Shown here in pieces: positions 11,023 through 24,500 of a DNA stretch of 64,000 nt. Made by a program: the position numbers and the translations under genes. Origin of the DNA: Tanytarsus gracilentus (taxonomy: Eukaryota > Arthropoda > Insecta > Diptera > Chironomidae); the NCBI GenBank assembly GCA_038502055.1, contig JAXRKN010000043.1:7688001-7752000 (forward strand), written 5' to 3'. Each line of letters opens with the position of its first letter. Position 1 is the stretch's first letter. Under the pieces are notes generated by a model. It was not told where the DNA came from and did not search any database. It saw only the letters and a program-made list of their open reading frames with translations.

Positions 11023-11495
11023 TTTTTGTGCAATCAAACATGAACTTCTCTCGCTTGTTTAATTTATAGACTTGTAAAACACTAAAAACTTGTCGTATCT
11101 TATCATTTAATTTGAAAACATTCAAAAATAAGTTTAATATTATTTTGTGCAATTTTTTTGTTTACAATTTACAGATGGAAAAGAAGAAGAAAAAAATTCT
11201 CTAACGTATTTTTGATTTTTGAATCAGTTGTTTGAGGGGAGTTTAACTGAGGTGAATTAGAAAAAATAAAATTAACTTAAATTTTTTATTGTCTAATCAG
11301 TTTAATCAATTTTATTCAAAATTTTAAAGTATCTCATTAAAGCTACTAAAATAATCTTTAAAAAGTGAAATAAAGTTCAACTTGAGGTGAACTCCCCTCA
11401 CTTAAACCCCTCACGCACTACGTCCAAAAAATTGCATTGAATTTAGAAGGAATTCAAATTTATCTTAATTCAATTGAGAAAATCAAGGAATAATA
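11023..11495. promoter_or_regulatory. Divergent promoter region between CLCC1-like and FAM193
   Basis: A 473 bp AT-rich interval from which both genes run outward, so it presumably carries both promoters and 5' UTRs. No clear TATA box or initiator could be chosen. Confidence 0.5.
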
Positions 11496-14400
11496 ATGGA
11501 TAAATCGAACGATAGTGAGAAGAAAAAAGACCGAGAGTCGGCGGGCTTCGAGGTACTGCGAAAGGACGAACAGTTTTGGCAGCGAGCGGTCAAAGTTTTG
11601 GCTAGAATTGAAATTTCCGCAAATTCAATAGAAAATGAAAATGCTGAAAATGTGAGTAAATAAGGTATTAGTTTACGATTTAATTACGCAATTTTCTCAT
11701 TTGCAGGACAATAAATTGGTTGCAAAGCACACGGAAAAGGTTTTCAATATTTCTTGCAAATGTTCCCGATGCATTGTTTTTCGACAATGTCTGACGGGTA
11801 TTTATGTTGAAAACTGTGCATATAACCAGCTCTGGTCGAAGCTCCAGGAGATCATTAGGTCCTATTACAATCTTCTGTCACCGTAAGTCTAACATCCAGT
11901 CGACAAAAACTAGCATAATTAACTAAAATTTTATTTCCATGTGCTTTCGCTTGTACAAAGCAGTGATCAAGAGTCCATTTTCAATCGTAAATATCAGGAA
12001 CTGCTCACTGAATCGTGCGGCATTCGATGGTTTAGCGATGGCAGTATCGATGTCAAGAAAAATTTACACGTATCGATGGGAAGTTACTTCTCAATATCCA
12101 ACGAAATGACTTTTATGATTGTCTTTAACATGTTGTATGCTCGCGATCGACATCAACTCTTCGAATTGCTCTGCCTTCAGTTGACATCCATCATATTGGC
12201 TTATCGTGAGGGCATTAAAGAAATAACTAGGTGCGTCGATGGCGATGATGAGTACTATAAGCCGGAGGAATTTCTCAATTGTAAGCAGAATAATATTTTT
12301 TTAAAGAAAATATAGTAACACTGTTGATTTTATAGATATCCTCAATGGCTATGAACGCATAACGGAAATATCGGAGACACAAACACCGCTGGTGATTGAG
12401 ATGCGAGATCATCTTCAGAAGTTCTCGCTCACATGGCAATTGATGAATCAGTGCATGTACTATCGATTTCTCTATGTGGACATTGAAAGTCGTATGGCTG
12501 ATTGCATACTGAGACTTAAGGATACAGTGGATGTAGAGACTTATAAGAACTTTGTCTATCGTTTCATTAAGTTTGACGAGGAAATGACGGCAATTGGACA
12601 AGTATGGGAAGTAGCACTAGTGGCATTGGAACTTTATCGAAACTCGACACCCGATCAAGTGACACGAATCGAAAGAATAGGCTTAATTCGTCAAATCTTT
12701 CAGTCACTGAAGGGCTTAGAAAATGTCGAAGAGAATACGGGAAAGCCTCTCGGCGATCATTCAATTCAACTCGACTGGATTATGTCGTCGGAGAGGGATG
12801 AAGTATGGCAGAGTGTGCTTAGCAGTATTAAAAAAGAGCCGAATAAGGGTGTGAGTCATAGGGGAAACTGTAAGTGCTGGGCATGTTCGATTACGGATGG
12901 AAATTCTGTGCCGGATATTTGCGCTATTCCCGGAAAATCATCGAATGGCGAAAGGAAAAAGAAGAATAGTGCTGATGAGTGCTATCATCTGGCGTGGGCT
13001 GTTTTTAAGCATCTCAAAGATCGTCAACCTTACACGAAGCCCTTCTTTCATCCGGAAATGTTTTGTGTCTTTAACGATCCTCCTTGCACACGAATGGAAT
13101 GTCAAGTGGCCACTAATCTCATTATCGGATCATATCCGACGAGTTTTACGAAATTTCTCCTTCGAACTTATGAGCCACTCTCTCCGATTGATCGAGAAAA
13201 ATACCTCAAAGTTCCGAGTCAAAGTTTAATTCGAAAATTTTGCCGTAAAAAGGGAGGTGCAGCTGCGAAGGAGATAATGCAAGAGGCAGATGAAATTAAT
13301 CACACCTTTCTCCTCCTCAACATGTTCTGGGACGACGATGAAATTGCTGATCCAAATTTGAGGAATGGTCTTGCATCGGCGCTGGCCGAAAACTTTAAAG
13401 TTGACGTGAAATTTCCGCAAAAGCACATAATTTTCTCGTACTTTTATGCACTCTTTCGAATGGATCCGAACAACGATAATGACATAACACTCGACCTCGA
13501 GTGGCTTGAACAAATAAATTTAGGAAATTTGTTCAAGAGTTTTGGCGCCATCTCAAATTCCATTACAACGCATCATCATCACCACAATCACCATCATCAC
13601 GAACACTCGCGTCCGAGTTCAGTTGAGCCCATAGAAATGCAGCTTAACGAGTTAAAAATAACTGCCGAAGTATCAGCTGGAAGTAATGCACTCGATTTGG
13701 TGCAGTTTTCAATGAAAGAGGTTGCCGATAAGCTCAGTTCAATTTCTCTGAGTGACGACAACGAGAGTGCTAAAGCTGTGATTGAAAATGAAATCAAAAA
13801 GCCACTCGTTGAGGCCCTTAAGCTAGCGGCGAGCAATAAAAAGCTCGAAGCTGAACTAAAGTCTCTTCAAAAGGAGCACAATATGCTAAAGGACATGGTA
13901 AAAGGACTCGAACAGATTCACGGTGAAAATAAGGAAGTGAAAGTAACCGTTACGGCATCGACAACAAGGCCAATTACAACAGACACTCAAACTACTGCCA
14001 AGTGCAATCACGGTGGTCATTCTCATTCACATTCACACAGTCATAGTCACTCGCAATCGCGATCTTCATCGCCTTCAATTCCTGACGATCATGGAAAAGA
14101 TGACTGTGTTTGTTACTATTGCACGCTTTTCGGTAAAAATCAAGATCTTGTCACAAATCCACGCTCAACTGAAGCTCGTGATCGATTAAGAAAGAAATTG
14201 CATCAGTTGCAGAGTCAAAAGGACTCATCGTCATCGACAATTCCCGTCTCGAATGCAGCAAATAAGTCAAAAAATTTGAAGAACATAAGTCTTCTCCTCA
14301 AAAATAATAACTCTCCGTCGCCGAGCAATGGAAATAAGAAGGAAACTAAAGTCCCTACAGGTGCCACCACTATTACCGCTACCAGAGAACAATCTATGAA

Positions 14401-17400
14401 AATGAAAGTTGAACTAGAACTACAGCAGCGTAAAAAGAAGACTCTCATGAAACCCGTAGACTTTACGACCATTCGAAAGCAGCCGCCAGAAGATGTCACA
14501 ATTCAGAGTGCAAATGAGCTCAATGTTAAGTCGCTTGAAAATCTTATCGAATACATTGAAGGTCCAACGAGTAAGGCTGTGGTGGAGCAGAAAAAGGCTC
14601 AAGAAGCTGAAATTAAAAAGCAGCAAAAGAAAATACGCGCACAACAGCAGAAAATTCGTAAGCAAGTTGAGCAACAGATTGAGGATATGAAAGGTGTCAA
14701 TGGAGATATTCAGGAGGTATTGATAGAAATTAAACAAATACAAAATCAACTTGCTCAATTGAAAGCTGGAAAGGGGAAAAAACAGGAATTAAAAAGAATT
14801 AAAACGGCCGAGGATAAATTAACTGCTCTGAATGATCATCGAATAAAAATTGAGAGCTTTATTAAGGGCATTGCAGAGGACGTTCAAACTCTTTGTCCCG
14901 ACATTGATTTGGTACAAGAGTGTTCAGGTTGTAAGGGAATTCTCGGCATAATTGCACCGGAAGCGTTAATTCAACCGCCTCCAGTTAAAATACAACAAAC
15001 AAATTCAATTCAGCATCAAGCACCGCCTCAAGTGGCGAAACCACTCATTCAGCCAGCCAAAATTCAATCAAAAAATGCCACACAGCAACAGTTACAGGAT
15101 GATGATCCAGCAAAAAGAATTGTCACAATTAGGCGAGTAAATATGCCACATGCAGGTGAACCTCAAGTGACTGTCACGGCAAAGGGGGAAAAGCCAGAGG
15201 AGGATCGACTCCTCTACACATTCGTTAACGGTCAATTAGTTCCAGCCTCAAATATTCCGCCGAATGCCTTCCAAAATGGATCAATTCAGCTCTTCAGCAG
15301 TAGCTCCCATAAAATGGTTCCCGTTTCCGAACAGCAACAACAACAACAACCACCTACTAGCAGTGATATTAAAGCAACAAGCAAGAAGAAGGAAGTAACG
15401 CCAGTTGTGCAAGAGAAAAAGGTTGTTAAGGAAAATAAGAAAAAGATTGAGAAGAAAAAAGAAGTTCAAGAAAAGAGTAATAAGAAGGAAGTCAAAAAGA
15501 AGGATGATAAAAAGATTGAGGAACCAAAGGTCGATAAGAAAAAGAAGCAAGCCTACATTGATCCCGAATTTGCAGCGAATCCATTTAAACTTCTCGATGA
15601 TGATGGTGACTTTATTGCAGACTCAACGGAAGACGAAACTGAGGAGTCTGAAGTGATCATGGCCGAAATTGAGGAAGTCAGGAAGTCTCAAGCAGCTCAT
15701 CAAAACACTTCAAAGAGTGAGAAAAATGTCCAGAAAACGAAACAAACGTCTAATAATCAAAAAAACACCAAAATGGAGCGTCAAGAGAGTGTCACAAGCA
15801 ATAACTCTAAGGATTCGAAACAGAATAAAAAGCAAAAGAAAAATGTTTCGCAACCGAATGATCTTCAGCAAAACTATAATGTTCAATCATTTCCACTGCA
15901 TCCACAATATCATCAGCCGCCGCCAACTCAGACCATTTACAAACCGGCCGATTATGTTAGTGCCGCCAAAAAACCATCTCAGCAGCAGCAACAGCAAAAA
16001 CAACCACAACAGCAAGTGCCGCAGCAGCAACAATTTCCACAAGCTAGTCATCAAGTACCATCGAATTCAATCATGGATCAATTGAATCGTGGCGTTAGAG
16101 TTGAGGGTTTAAGATTGCCACCTGGGATTACTTTGACAAAAGTCGCGCCCAGCAATGAAGCCTATAATGTTCATCATAATAAGCGAGAATCCATTAATAG
16201 GGTAAGAGATTAAAATTATTTAGAAAAATTCAAAAAACATTTTAATTTAGATTGCACAACCAATGCAAGAATACAGCCAACATCAGCGCATAGATGATCA
16301 AAATATGGTTTACTCGCAAAGTCGAGATCCGAATGGCATTATAATGGTCGAGAGTAATCCACACGGTGCACACAAGCAGCAAGTTGAGAGTGCAGCAGTT
16401 TCGAATGGAAAGAAAAAGAACAAAAAGAAAAATAAGAATAAAATCGGTGGCGATGATGCGTCAAGTAATCAAATGCAATCGATGGGTGGTAATGCTGGAG
16501 GCGAGCGAATGGTAAGAATTTTACTGATTAAAATTTCAACAGACATTAAAATATTTTTAAACACGCACAGGTGACTCTCAAGAATCCGATGTTCTATAAT
16601 AATAATAATAGTAGCAACAACAATGGCAGCAGCAGCAGCACGAATAATGCTAATAATGGAAATTCTGAAACGATGATGTCAATGATGAGAAATATTCAAA
16701 CACCTCCGTTCGTCTCGCCCTTGGATCAACCACCGCCACAACCGACTCAAGCTTCGATTATTAAGAATGAAAATGGAATGTACACAATTCGTAATCCGGC
16801 ATTTTCTGGATTTGGAGGTGGAAGCAGCAGCAGCAGCAGTAGTGCTCCAGTCGTTCCTCCTATTCAACCTCCGCCTAGTGGATATGGAAATGGAATTATG
16901 GGATCTTCCTTCGTTACACACTCAAATTATATGCCGTCAAATGCTAGCAGCAATATGACTGGAAATCCTTACGAATCCGAATATAATCAACCGAACGCTG
17001 AAATTCCCAAGTGCAATTCTGTTATTGGGAGTGAAATGAAGAATGTTCTGCAGCGTCGGAAGGAACAAGAGTACATGGATTGGAATCAGCAAGGTATGCG
17101 CTCACAATATTCGCACTTTGGCGGAATGAATTTCAATGGAAATGATGAATATGGCGGTCCGCCAAGATCATCGAGCCGTGGCAGTGGAGTTTATCCATCA
17201 TATCCCTCACCGACCATGTCAAATTATGATGACTTACGATTGCAGCCGGGAAAAATGTTGAATTCTGAGGTAAGACTATCATTTTTCATGTCATACATGA
17301 GATTTTAATCTAAATTTCACACACACACAGGTTACAATTCACAACGTAACGGAGTCGAAATTCTTTCAAAATCAAAAGACGCAAGCTCCAATAGGAACGC

Positions 17401-17931
17401 CGAGAATGTCATCATCATCGTCATCGTCGGATGCCATTGGAAAAAGCACCGGTGGTCCGAAGTTGTTTGGAGATCTTCTCGTTCAACAAACACTTGTCAG
17501 TCGACCACATGCGCCGTCTTCAGAATTTAATGGAAATGGTAAGAAAATTCCCACAGTTAATTTGCGTTAGAACTTAATTCATCTCGCTCTAACTAGAAGG
17601 AATTTTCGGAGCCAGTCAAGCGCGAAAATCGATTGACATCGACAGCGAGGAGCGAGATATTGAGATGTTTAAGCAATTTGATATGAACTACGTACCGCCA
17701 AAGCAAAAAATAAAGTGCAACATTAACATGAACGAAATCGTTGTGAATCCCAAGAAGACGCAGTTGACACACGCTATGGGCGAAGATTTTGATGGACGCA
17801 AGCAGGCCAGTTCGACTAATTCAAATAGTCCCTCATCCCTAGCATCATCATCGATGGATGAACTTTACGAGAAAGCTTATTATGAAAAATCTTCGGGAAC
17901 TTCTTCCCTCTTTTCATCCAACGGGATGTAA
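11496..17931 (+). CDS. FAM193: FAM193 family protein (large, low-complexity, Cys/His-rich)
   Basis: Eight exons join in phase: 11496-11651, 11707-11882, 11964-12280 (or from 11961), 12336-16201, 16251-16511, 16571-17269, 17331-17538, 17597-17931. They encode about 2005 aa. The first ~500 residues are a folded, mostly helical region with spaced Cys motifs (CKCSRC near 67, CKCWAC near 390). Then come a His-rich run (near 625), a coiled coil, a second His/Ser run, CVCYYC near 810 followed by TEARDRLRKKLHQ, a long Gln/Lys coiled coil, and CSGC near 1085. The acidic block EFAANPFKLLDDDGDF near 1295 carries the FKL signature of the FAM193 C-terminal domain. The rest is Gln-, Ser- and Asn-rich. FAM193A/B are poorly characterised and no enzymatic motif is seen. 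Exon 3 has a tandem AAGCAG acceptor. AATAAA lies at 17997. The convergent neighbour is the ZP gene. Confidence 0.75.
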
Positions 17932-17996
17932 AAAAAAAAGTTTAAAGTTTTCACGACCTATAATTGATTTATATACGAAGAGCAGTTTTTTGATGG

Positions 17997-18002
17997 AATA
18001 AA
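17997..18002 (+). terminator. Polyadenylation signal AATAAA of FAM193
   Basis: Canonical hexamer 66 bp after the stop codon; a second candidate lies near 18055. The following 18003-18558 is a convergent intergenic stretch with nothing else recognised. Confidence 0.5.
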
Positions 18003-18558
18003 ATCGATATATACACACACAGCTATGTGCATGAATTGAATTCGAAAAATGAAAAGAATAAAAAAGAGCAGAAATTAGTGATTTAATAATAATAGAAAAT
18101 TATGGATTGCTTTTTAATAATTTCTTGATTGCAGCGTGTCGACATAATGATGGATTACGAATAATCCATTTACAGTTGGTGATCGTAATAATTTCATAAT
18201 AGAGTCTATTGACGATTCTGTAAAAAAACGTGTTACTAAAACATCCATTAATTATATGTTTTCCAAAAGTAAAAGAAGAAGTTTATTTTTCTCTAGATGA
18301 ATTGTTTAATTAAATTATAAATTATTGTTATGTCTTCAATCCCCGAATAGAGACACACCACAGTTTGGACTAATTAATCGATTAATTTGTGTCTAAATTG
18401 GGGGATTAAGTTTACAGTTTCATTTATGGCTTATGATAAATTTTTGAAATGTTGCGCTTTGAAAATAATTTTTATTGTAAAATCAATTTTTTTTGAATGG
18501 CGCGCAACTGTGAGAAATAAAATAAATAAATTAACCTAATCGTCTGTTAGCATCGCGA

Positions 18559-21500
18559 TTATCGGAATGCTGCATAATTTCTATCGTAAATTGTGCTTCC
18601 AGTGCTCGACGAGGCGGAGGTTAAAGGTGGTCGGAGCTTCTGGTCTTTCGAGTTCATCCAAACGGCGATAACAACCAGTTGAGCTAGTAGAAAAACTGTT
18701 CCCGATATGATGAGACCTGATTGGTTAAAGTTAAAACATAAATGATTTTAAAAATTTAAAATTTAAAATAATTACCTAGTCCATTAACACAGAACGCCGA
18801 CTCGGATGGATTTACATAGAAGACAGTCTCGCTGCTATCGCCGCCCAAACTTGGCTTCGCTTGCGTTTGTTTGTTTGTAAATCCGAACTTATCATTAATC
18901 TGAATACTTTGTACCAAAAGCATGTCTTCGAGTGAATTCTGCACGTCATCGACCTTTCGTCGTCGTCTGCTATGCTCGGTTCCATTGACAGATCTCCTCT
19001 TACGACCGAATGAAATAATCGATCTTAATTCACCGCTGCCGTACTCATCATCATCGCATTGAACGGGCTCACATGTTGGCATGCAAGGCGTTACCAATGC
19101 ACGAAACTGTACGGTCGGCGATGAGGGAAATTTGAAAGCGTCAAAATGAGAAATTAGAATTTTTCCCGTCTCGGGGCTCTTGTAGATTGGACCCATTATG
19201 AAATGATCGGTTGGACAGCCTCGAGAATCGATTAAAGTAATCTCGCCACTATCAGCGCCATCCATGGCAACAAGCTCACGAACAAATATCTCGAATGGCG
19301 AGTCTTTGTCCATAATTTCGAATTTCAATGCTAGTGGATCACCGACATCGGCAGTTGGCTTCATGTCATTTCCATCGCGTGTCGTAATTCTCATAACAAC
19401 ATTGGGCGAGTCTACAATCACTTCCTCAGACAATGCTGCCTCGATATCGCCTTTCACACTCAAATCGGCTTCATTCTCCGTCGACACCGTGCGATTTGTC
19501 ATATCATACTGGCAAGTTAAGGCAAGACCTAAATCCGAAGAGGTAACAATCATATCGTGATGTTGAATAACCTAAATTAAAGCAAAAAATATATTTGGCA
19601 ATTTGTTAATTTTCATTTAATCTAAAATTTTTATATCAAATCTCACCACATCATTAAGATATCGTCCATTTCCATTTTGTCTCACATTACAGTCAATATC
19701 GTTGTAGCCCATTCTGAGCTCAAATTCTAACGAGCTTTTAACATCCAATGCGCACGAATTCGGTGCTCCCTTTGCATAGACTTTGCCATCAAACAACTTC
19801 GATGTTCTAATTTTCGCAATCATATCGTCAGCATGGCACTCAATTGTCACATTATAACAGCCCGACAACTCGTGAGTGACTCCCTCGGGAATCTCCAAAT
19901 ATGGATCTTGAATATCGCCGAGTGTTGCGCGTGAATGATGCGACAGGCGACACACCATCTCGCCAGTATCATTGTAATCATATGAGCGACATTTGAATGG
20001 CGAATTCAAGCACAATTCACGACATTCATCGATGGAGTTAACATCTTGATAAACGGCATCGACAGTTTTCAATATTTTGCCTCTCATGTGCTTAAATTCG
20101 CAGAGCTTTGTCGGTTCCTCCACGCAATTCGACTCGATATACTCCACATTAACATCGTCTCTGGCTTTAAATGATGACGTCGAGCCACTCAGCGTTATAC
20201 GATCCATGTCAGAGAGCTCACATACTTTTGTATCGGGATACCAATTGGCGGAACTGCGGAAGAAAAAGAGGAAATAATTTTTCATTGCCTCTGCGAGTAT
20301 TTTTCGGTAGAAGATTAAAGAACTGTTAATTAATAACTTTTTTCCCATCTTCCACCATTTCGCATCACCGCGGTGTTTCAATTAAAGAAATTTTCTTCTT
20401 ATTTTGCGGTTAATTTCGAATAATATATGGATTCTGTATGTTGAGAAATGTATATGTAAATTTTCATGTCTTTTGCTCAGAGAATGGTATTTTTTTATGA
20501 TTTTATAGTTTAATTCTCAAGTTAAAAAATCTCACAAACTTTCCATCCCTTTTCCATCAGATAACTTCACTACTGCGTAACTACTATTTGCGAATATTGT
20601 TTTATTGTTATTACATACTCACTCGAGCTTATTATTATGCAAGATATAATGAGATGGAATAGGAGAAAAAATTCTATTCATTCTTTTTCTCTCACACATT
20701 TTTCTTTATTATTATGATTTGCATGCTTCTCGCGAAATATTATATTAGTATGATATGAATGGGAAAGAAGGAAATTGAAATAATTTATTAATTCTAGTGG
20801 ATTTTTTTTATTATCGTAATTCGTTGAAAATTGCAATGTTGGTACATGAGAAAAAAATTGACGGAGGGTTTCTTGGAATTTTTGTCATCATAAATTAAAA
20901 ATTAAATTGTAAGTACACGATTTATGAATATACTCCTCTCCTTATGCGACATTGTCCCTTTTCATTTTTTACATACTTGCACATATTATGCGCATGGTCT
21001 TTCTATACTGATGAACATCTCTCGAGTAGAGATATAAAAATTCTTTTATTGAAAAATAAAGTTGAGAAAGAGAGAAATGGAAAATCCACATTCTTTGTGC
21101 TGCCTGTTTGTAAATCTATATAGTCATGTATACATAACAACAATAACAAAATAATAATAATAATTTATATAATTTCACATGCACTAGAAAAAAAATTGAA
21201 GAAATCTTATCTTCCTTCTCGAGTTTGAATATTTGTTGAAAAGTCTTCAATCATCAACATGTATGAAACAAGTTTAGTGTTGCATCTTGATGATCGCATG
21301 TTTACCTCAAATTCTTAGATCGAGATTTAATGATATCAAAGTGAAATGAAAAATCAATTACATATCGAGCATGCCTGTTGTGCTTTCGATCTATTTTTTT
21401 TCTTCTTCCATATTTAGTTAAAATAACTATATTTTTTTACATATAAACTGGATCGAGACTAAAGAGTTTTGATCATCAGTCAAATGCTCTTGTTTTAATC

Positions 21501-24500
21501 TCTTACTGTTATTTTTTTAGCGTAACCCACAAAGTGGTGTAACGCTTATATGCTCGTGATTCCGTCCGTCCGTCCGTCTGTCCGTCCGTCCGTCCGTCCG
21601 TCCGTCTGCACAAGCGAGATCTCGGTCCCTGGACCAGCTAGAGACTTCTAGTTTTCGCCAGATCGTAGCTCTTAGGGTCTATATGTGCAGGCACTGACTA
21701 TTTTTTGAGTCATGACCTATGGTCGTGCCATGGACGGCCATAACGTCCATTTTTATAAAATTTTCTCTTATATGGCTTCATGGGTTCGTTGAACTCGTGA
21801 TTGGACCAGAAATCGATTGGCATTGATTCGTAACTTGACCAGGAATCGATTGACATACATGATTTTTCGAGTCGTGACCTATGGTCGTGCCACAGACAGC
21901 CAAAATGTCCATTTTTCAGAACTATGGTTTCATGGGTATCGTTGAACTCGTGATTGGACCAGGAATCGATTGATATAGATGATTTTTGAGGAATGTCCAT
22001 CATGGCCGGCCAGCAGTGCCACGGACAGCCAAAATGTTCATTTTTCAGAACTATGGCTTCATGTATCTCGTTGAACTCGTAATTGAACCAGGAACTGAAT
22101 GGCATTGATGATTTTTGATGAATGTCCATCATGGACGGCCAGTAGTGCCACGGACAGCCAAAATGTCCATTTTTCAGAACTATGACTTCATGGGTATCGT
22201 TGAACTCGTAATTGGACCAGGAATCTAATGACATAGACGATTTTTGAAAAATTGTCGAACAGGACTGCCACGGACAGCCAAAGTGTCCGGATTGACTTAA
22301 ACTCATTTTTTATGCACTTGATTTTCAAACACTGATCTGTTACAAGTGGGTTACGCGGCAACACCCACGTGTGGGTTTTGAAACATTTTTTTCTATTAAT
22401 ATGAGGTGTGCTATTTTAATTGTGAAGTGAGTTTTTAACTCGATTTATCTCAATAAAATATTTTAAAAGCATTCACGCAGCGAGATATGTTTAAAAAATT
22501 ACTCTGACACTCGCGCATGGGCTTTTAAGAAAAAAATCTCATTGGGAAGCTCATTGAGAGAGAAAGATGAATAATGATTGCCAATAAAAAGTTTGATCGT
22601 TTTTTTGGTAGCAACAGCAGCATTAAACAAAATGTTAAATATGTGGAAGTACTTAAAGTCAACTGTTCAATTTGAAATTTATGTCATTTTAAAATTGAGT
22701 AATAAATTTTAGTTCTTGTTAATTTCCTGGATTTTAATAAAATTAAACTTGTTATTAAATAGAATTTCTCAATTATTTCCTTCACGTTGTCAAGTCAAGA
22801 ACTAATTTAAAATCAATATCGATAAAAATGTGAAAATTTCCATCATCCTGCAGATGAGATCTCATCAACCGACAATCCGACAATAAAGAAGCTGGCTGCA
22901 GTAACAGAATTAATAAGATGCAGTGGTATTATTAGCTGTTGTTCGGTTATATAACATCTTCATTCTGATTTACATAATTACCCAAGGGAGAGATGAAAAT
23001 TAGTGAGCTGAAAGTGATGAATAGCAACGGAGAAGGAACAAAATTATTTATTTTTTTATAGTGCATCATGAAAGAATGTTCTCTGAGGCAGCAGCATCAT
23101 AAAGAAAAGAGATAACACTCACGTTCTATTTCATCGGTAATTATAAGCGAAAATGAAGGCAACAATAGGCAACGGCAACATTGCATTTATATTTTTACTA
23201 TGCCTCAATAAGCTTCTCTTCGCGCATGTTATAAAAAAAATACTTTGATTGCAGTCCCGCATAAATATGGTGTGCCAGGCGTTGTGCACCGCTATTGTGC
23301 GTCTTCATATAATTAACTCAATTTTACGATCGATTAATGAGCCATCTAATTTTGTTAGTTTTTTATGTATTTCCTCAATTCTTTAATGACTATTACGTGA
23401 GGATGAACAATTTATTTGACACCGAAATGAGAATTAAATAATTTTTTATGTGTGCTTCTTTTTGTTTTCAATGCCGTCGCTTGTTCTTTCATTGAAATCT
23501 TTCTATTTTACATCAGAGACGCTGTCATTATGTGAGGGAGAGAGAAATTATGTAGCAACAAAAAAAAATTAAGTGAGATGGGAATTCTAAAGAAGTTAGG
23601 TAAGTATTTTAAGACTTTTTCCTGGAATTTTTAAACTTTAAAATTTAAAGATTTTTTAGAAAAAATATTTTTTTGAATTCAATAAATTTTTTTGTCAGAT
23701 AAAGTGACAAATTTTTGAATTCTCCCCATTTAATGGCTGTCTCACTGATAATGAAGAAGAGTTGAGATTAAAAGCACTCTCGCTACCTCACCTCGCATGA
23801 ATAAAACATTTCTGTTAATTGAATCTCTGAGATTGATTAATTAGTGAATCGATTAGGAAGAAGAGTAAGTGAAACCCTTTCGATTAAAAAAGATCGTTAT
23901 GTAGACATGAGAGACCTCGAGGATAAATGCGAAGAATTTCCGCGCACACCATCCATCATGAACTTCGAAGGTTCATTAAACTTGCCGAGCCTCATCACAT
24001 GTGTAACAAAACACTTTTTTTATATTGAATTATTTCGCGCGATTGTTTTGCACCGGGAGTGAAAAAATTAACTGCTAGGTGATGAACTCGATTGAATTGA
24101 TTCACGTAAGGCAGCAACTTCAGTAGTACATTTGTTTTCAATTATGATATCTTCGAGGTGATCATCATCATCAACATCGTATTCATCAAACCATTGAGTG
24201 AAAATTAATTGCTGAGCACTTTCAACGGTTTAATTCAGCATAGAAATTCGTTTTGATTTTGAACTCAATGCGTGCATGTATGCAAACGCTACTAATCTTT
24301 AATTAAAGGAAGAGCTCGTCCGGAATTCGTTCCGTTTAAATTCAATCAAAGCATAATAATAGCGTATGATTTGTTGAACAAACACCAGGCGAGTGCGAGG
24401 AATTAACGCCGTGCGCACTTTTTTAAAATTCTTTCTCATCATTCGCCACACACACACACACACAAGACAGCATGGGATGTCAAAAGAATTCTTTTCTTTT

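Noticed and set aside
14420..14758. Leu/Phe-rich 112-codon frame antisense to FAM193 (also 12275-12601 and 15281-15550)
   Set aside because: Mirror of the Lys/Gln-rich coiled coil on the coding strand; a shadow frame.
21563..21605. TCCG repeat considered as a CRISPR-like or regulatory array
   Set aside because: Simple microsatellite inside a mobile-element-like repeat; no spacers.
23844..24062. 72-codon frame inside the ZP gene intron, opposite strand
   Set aside because: No recognisable similarity; probably fortuitous.
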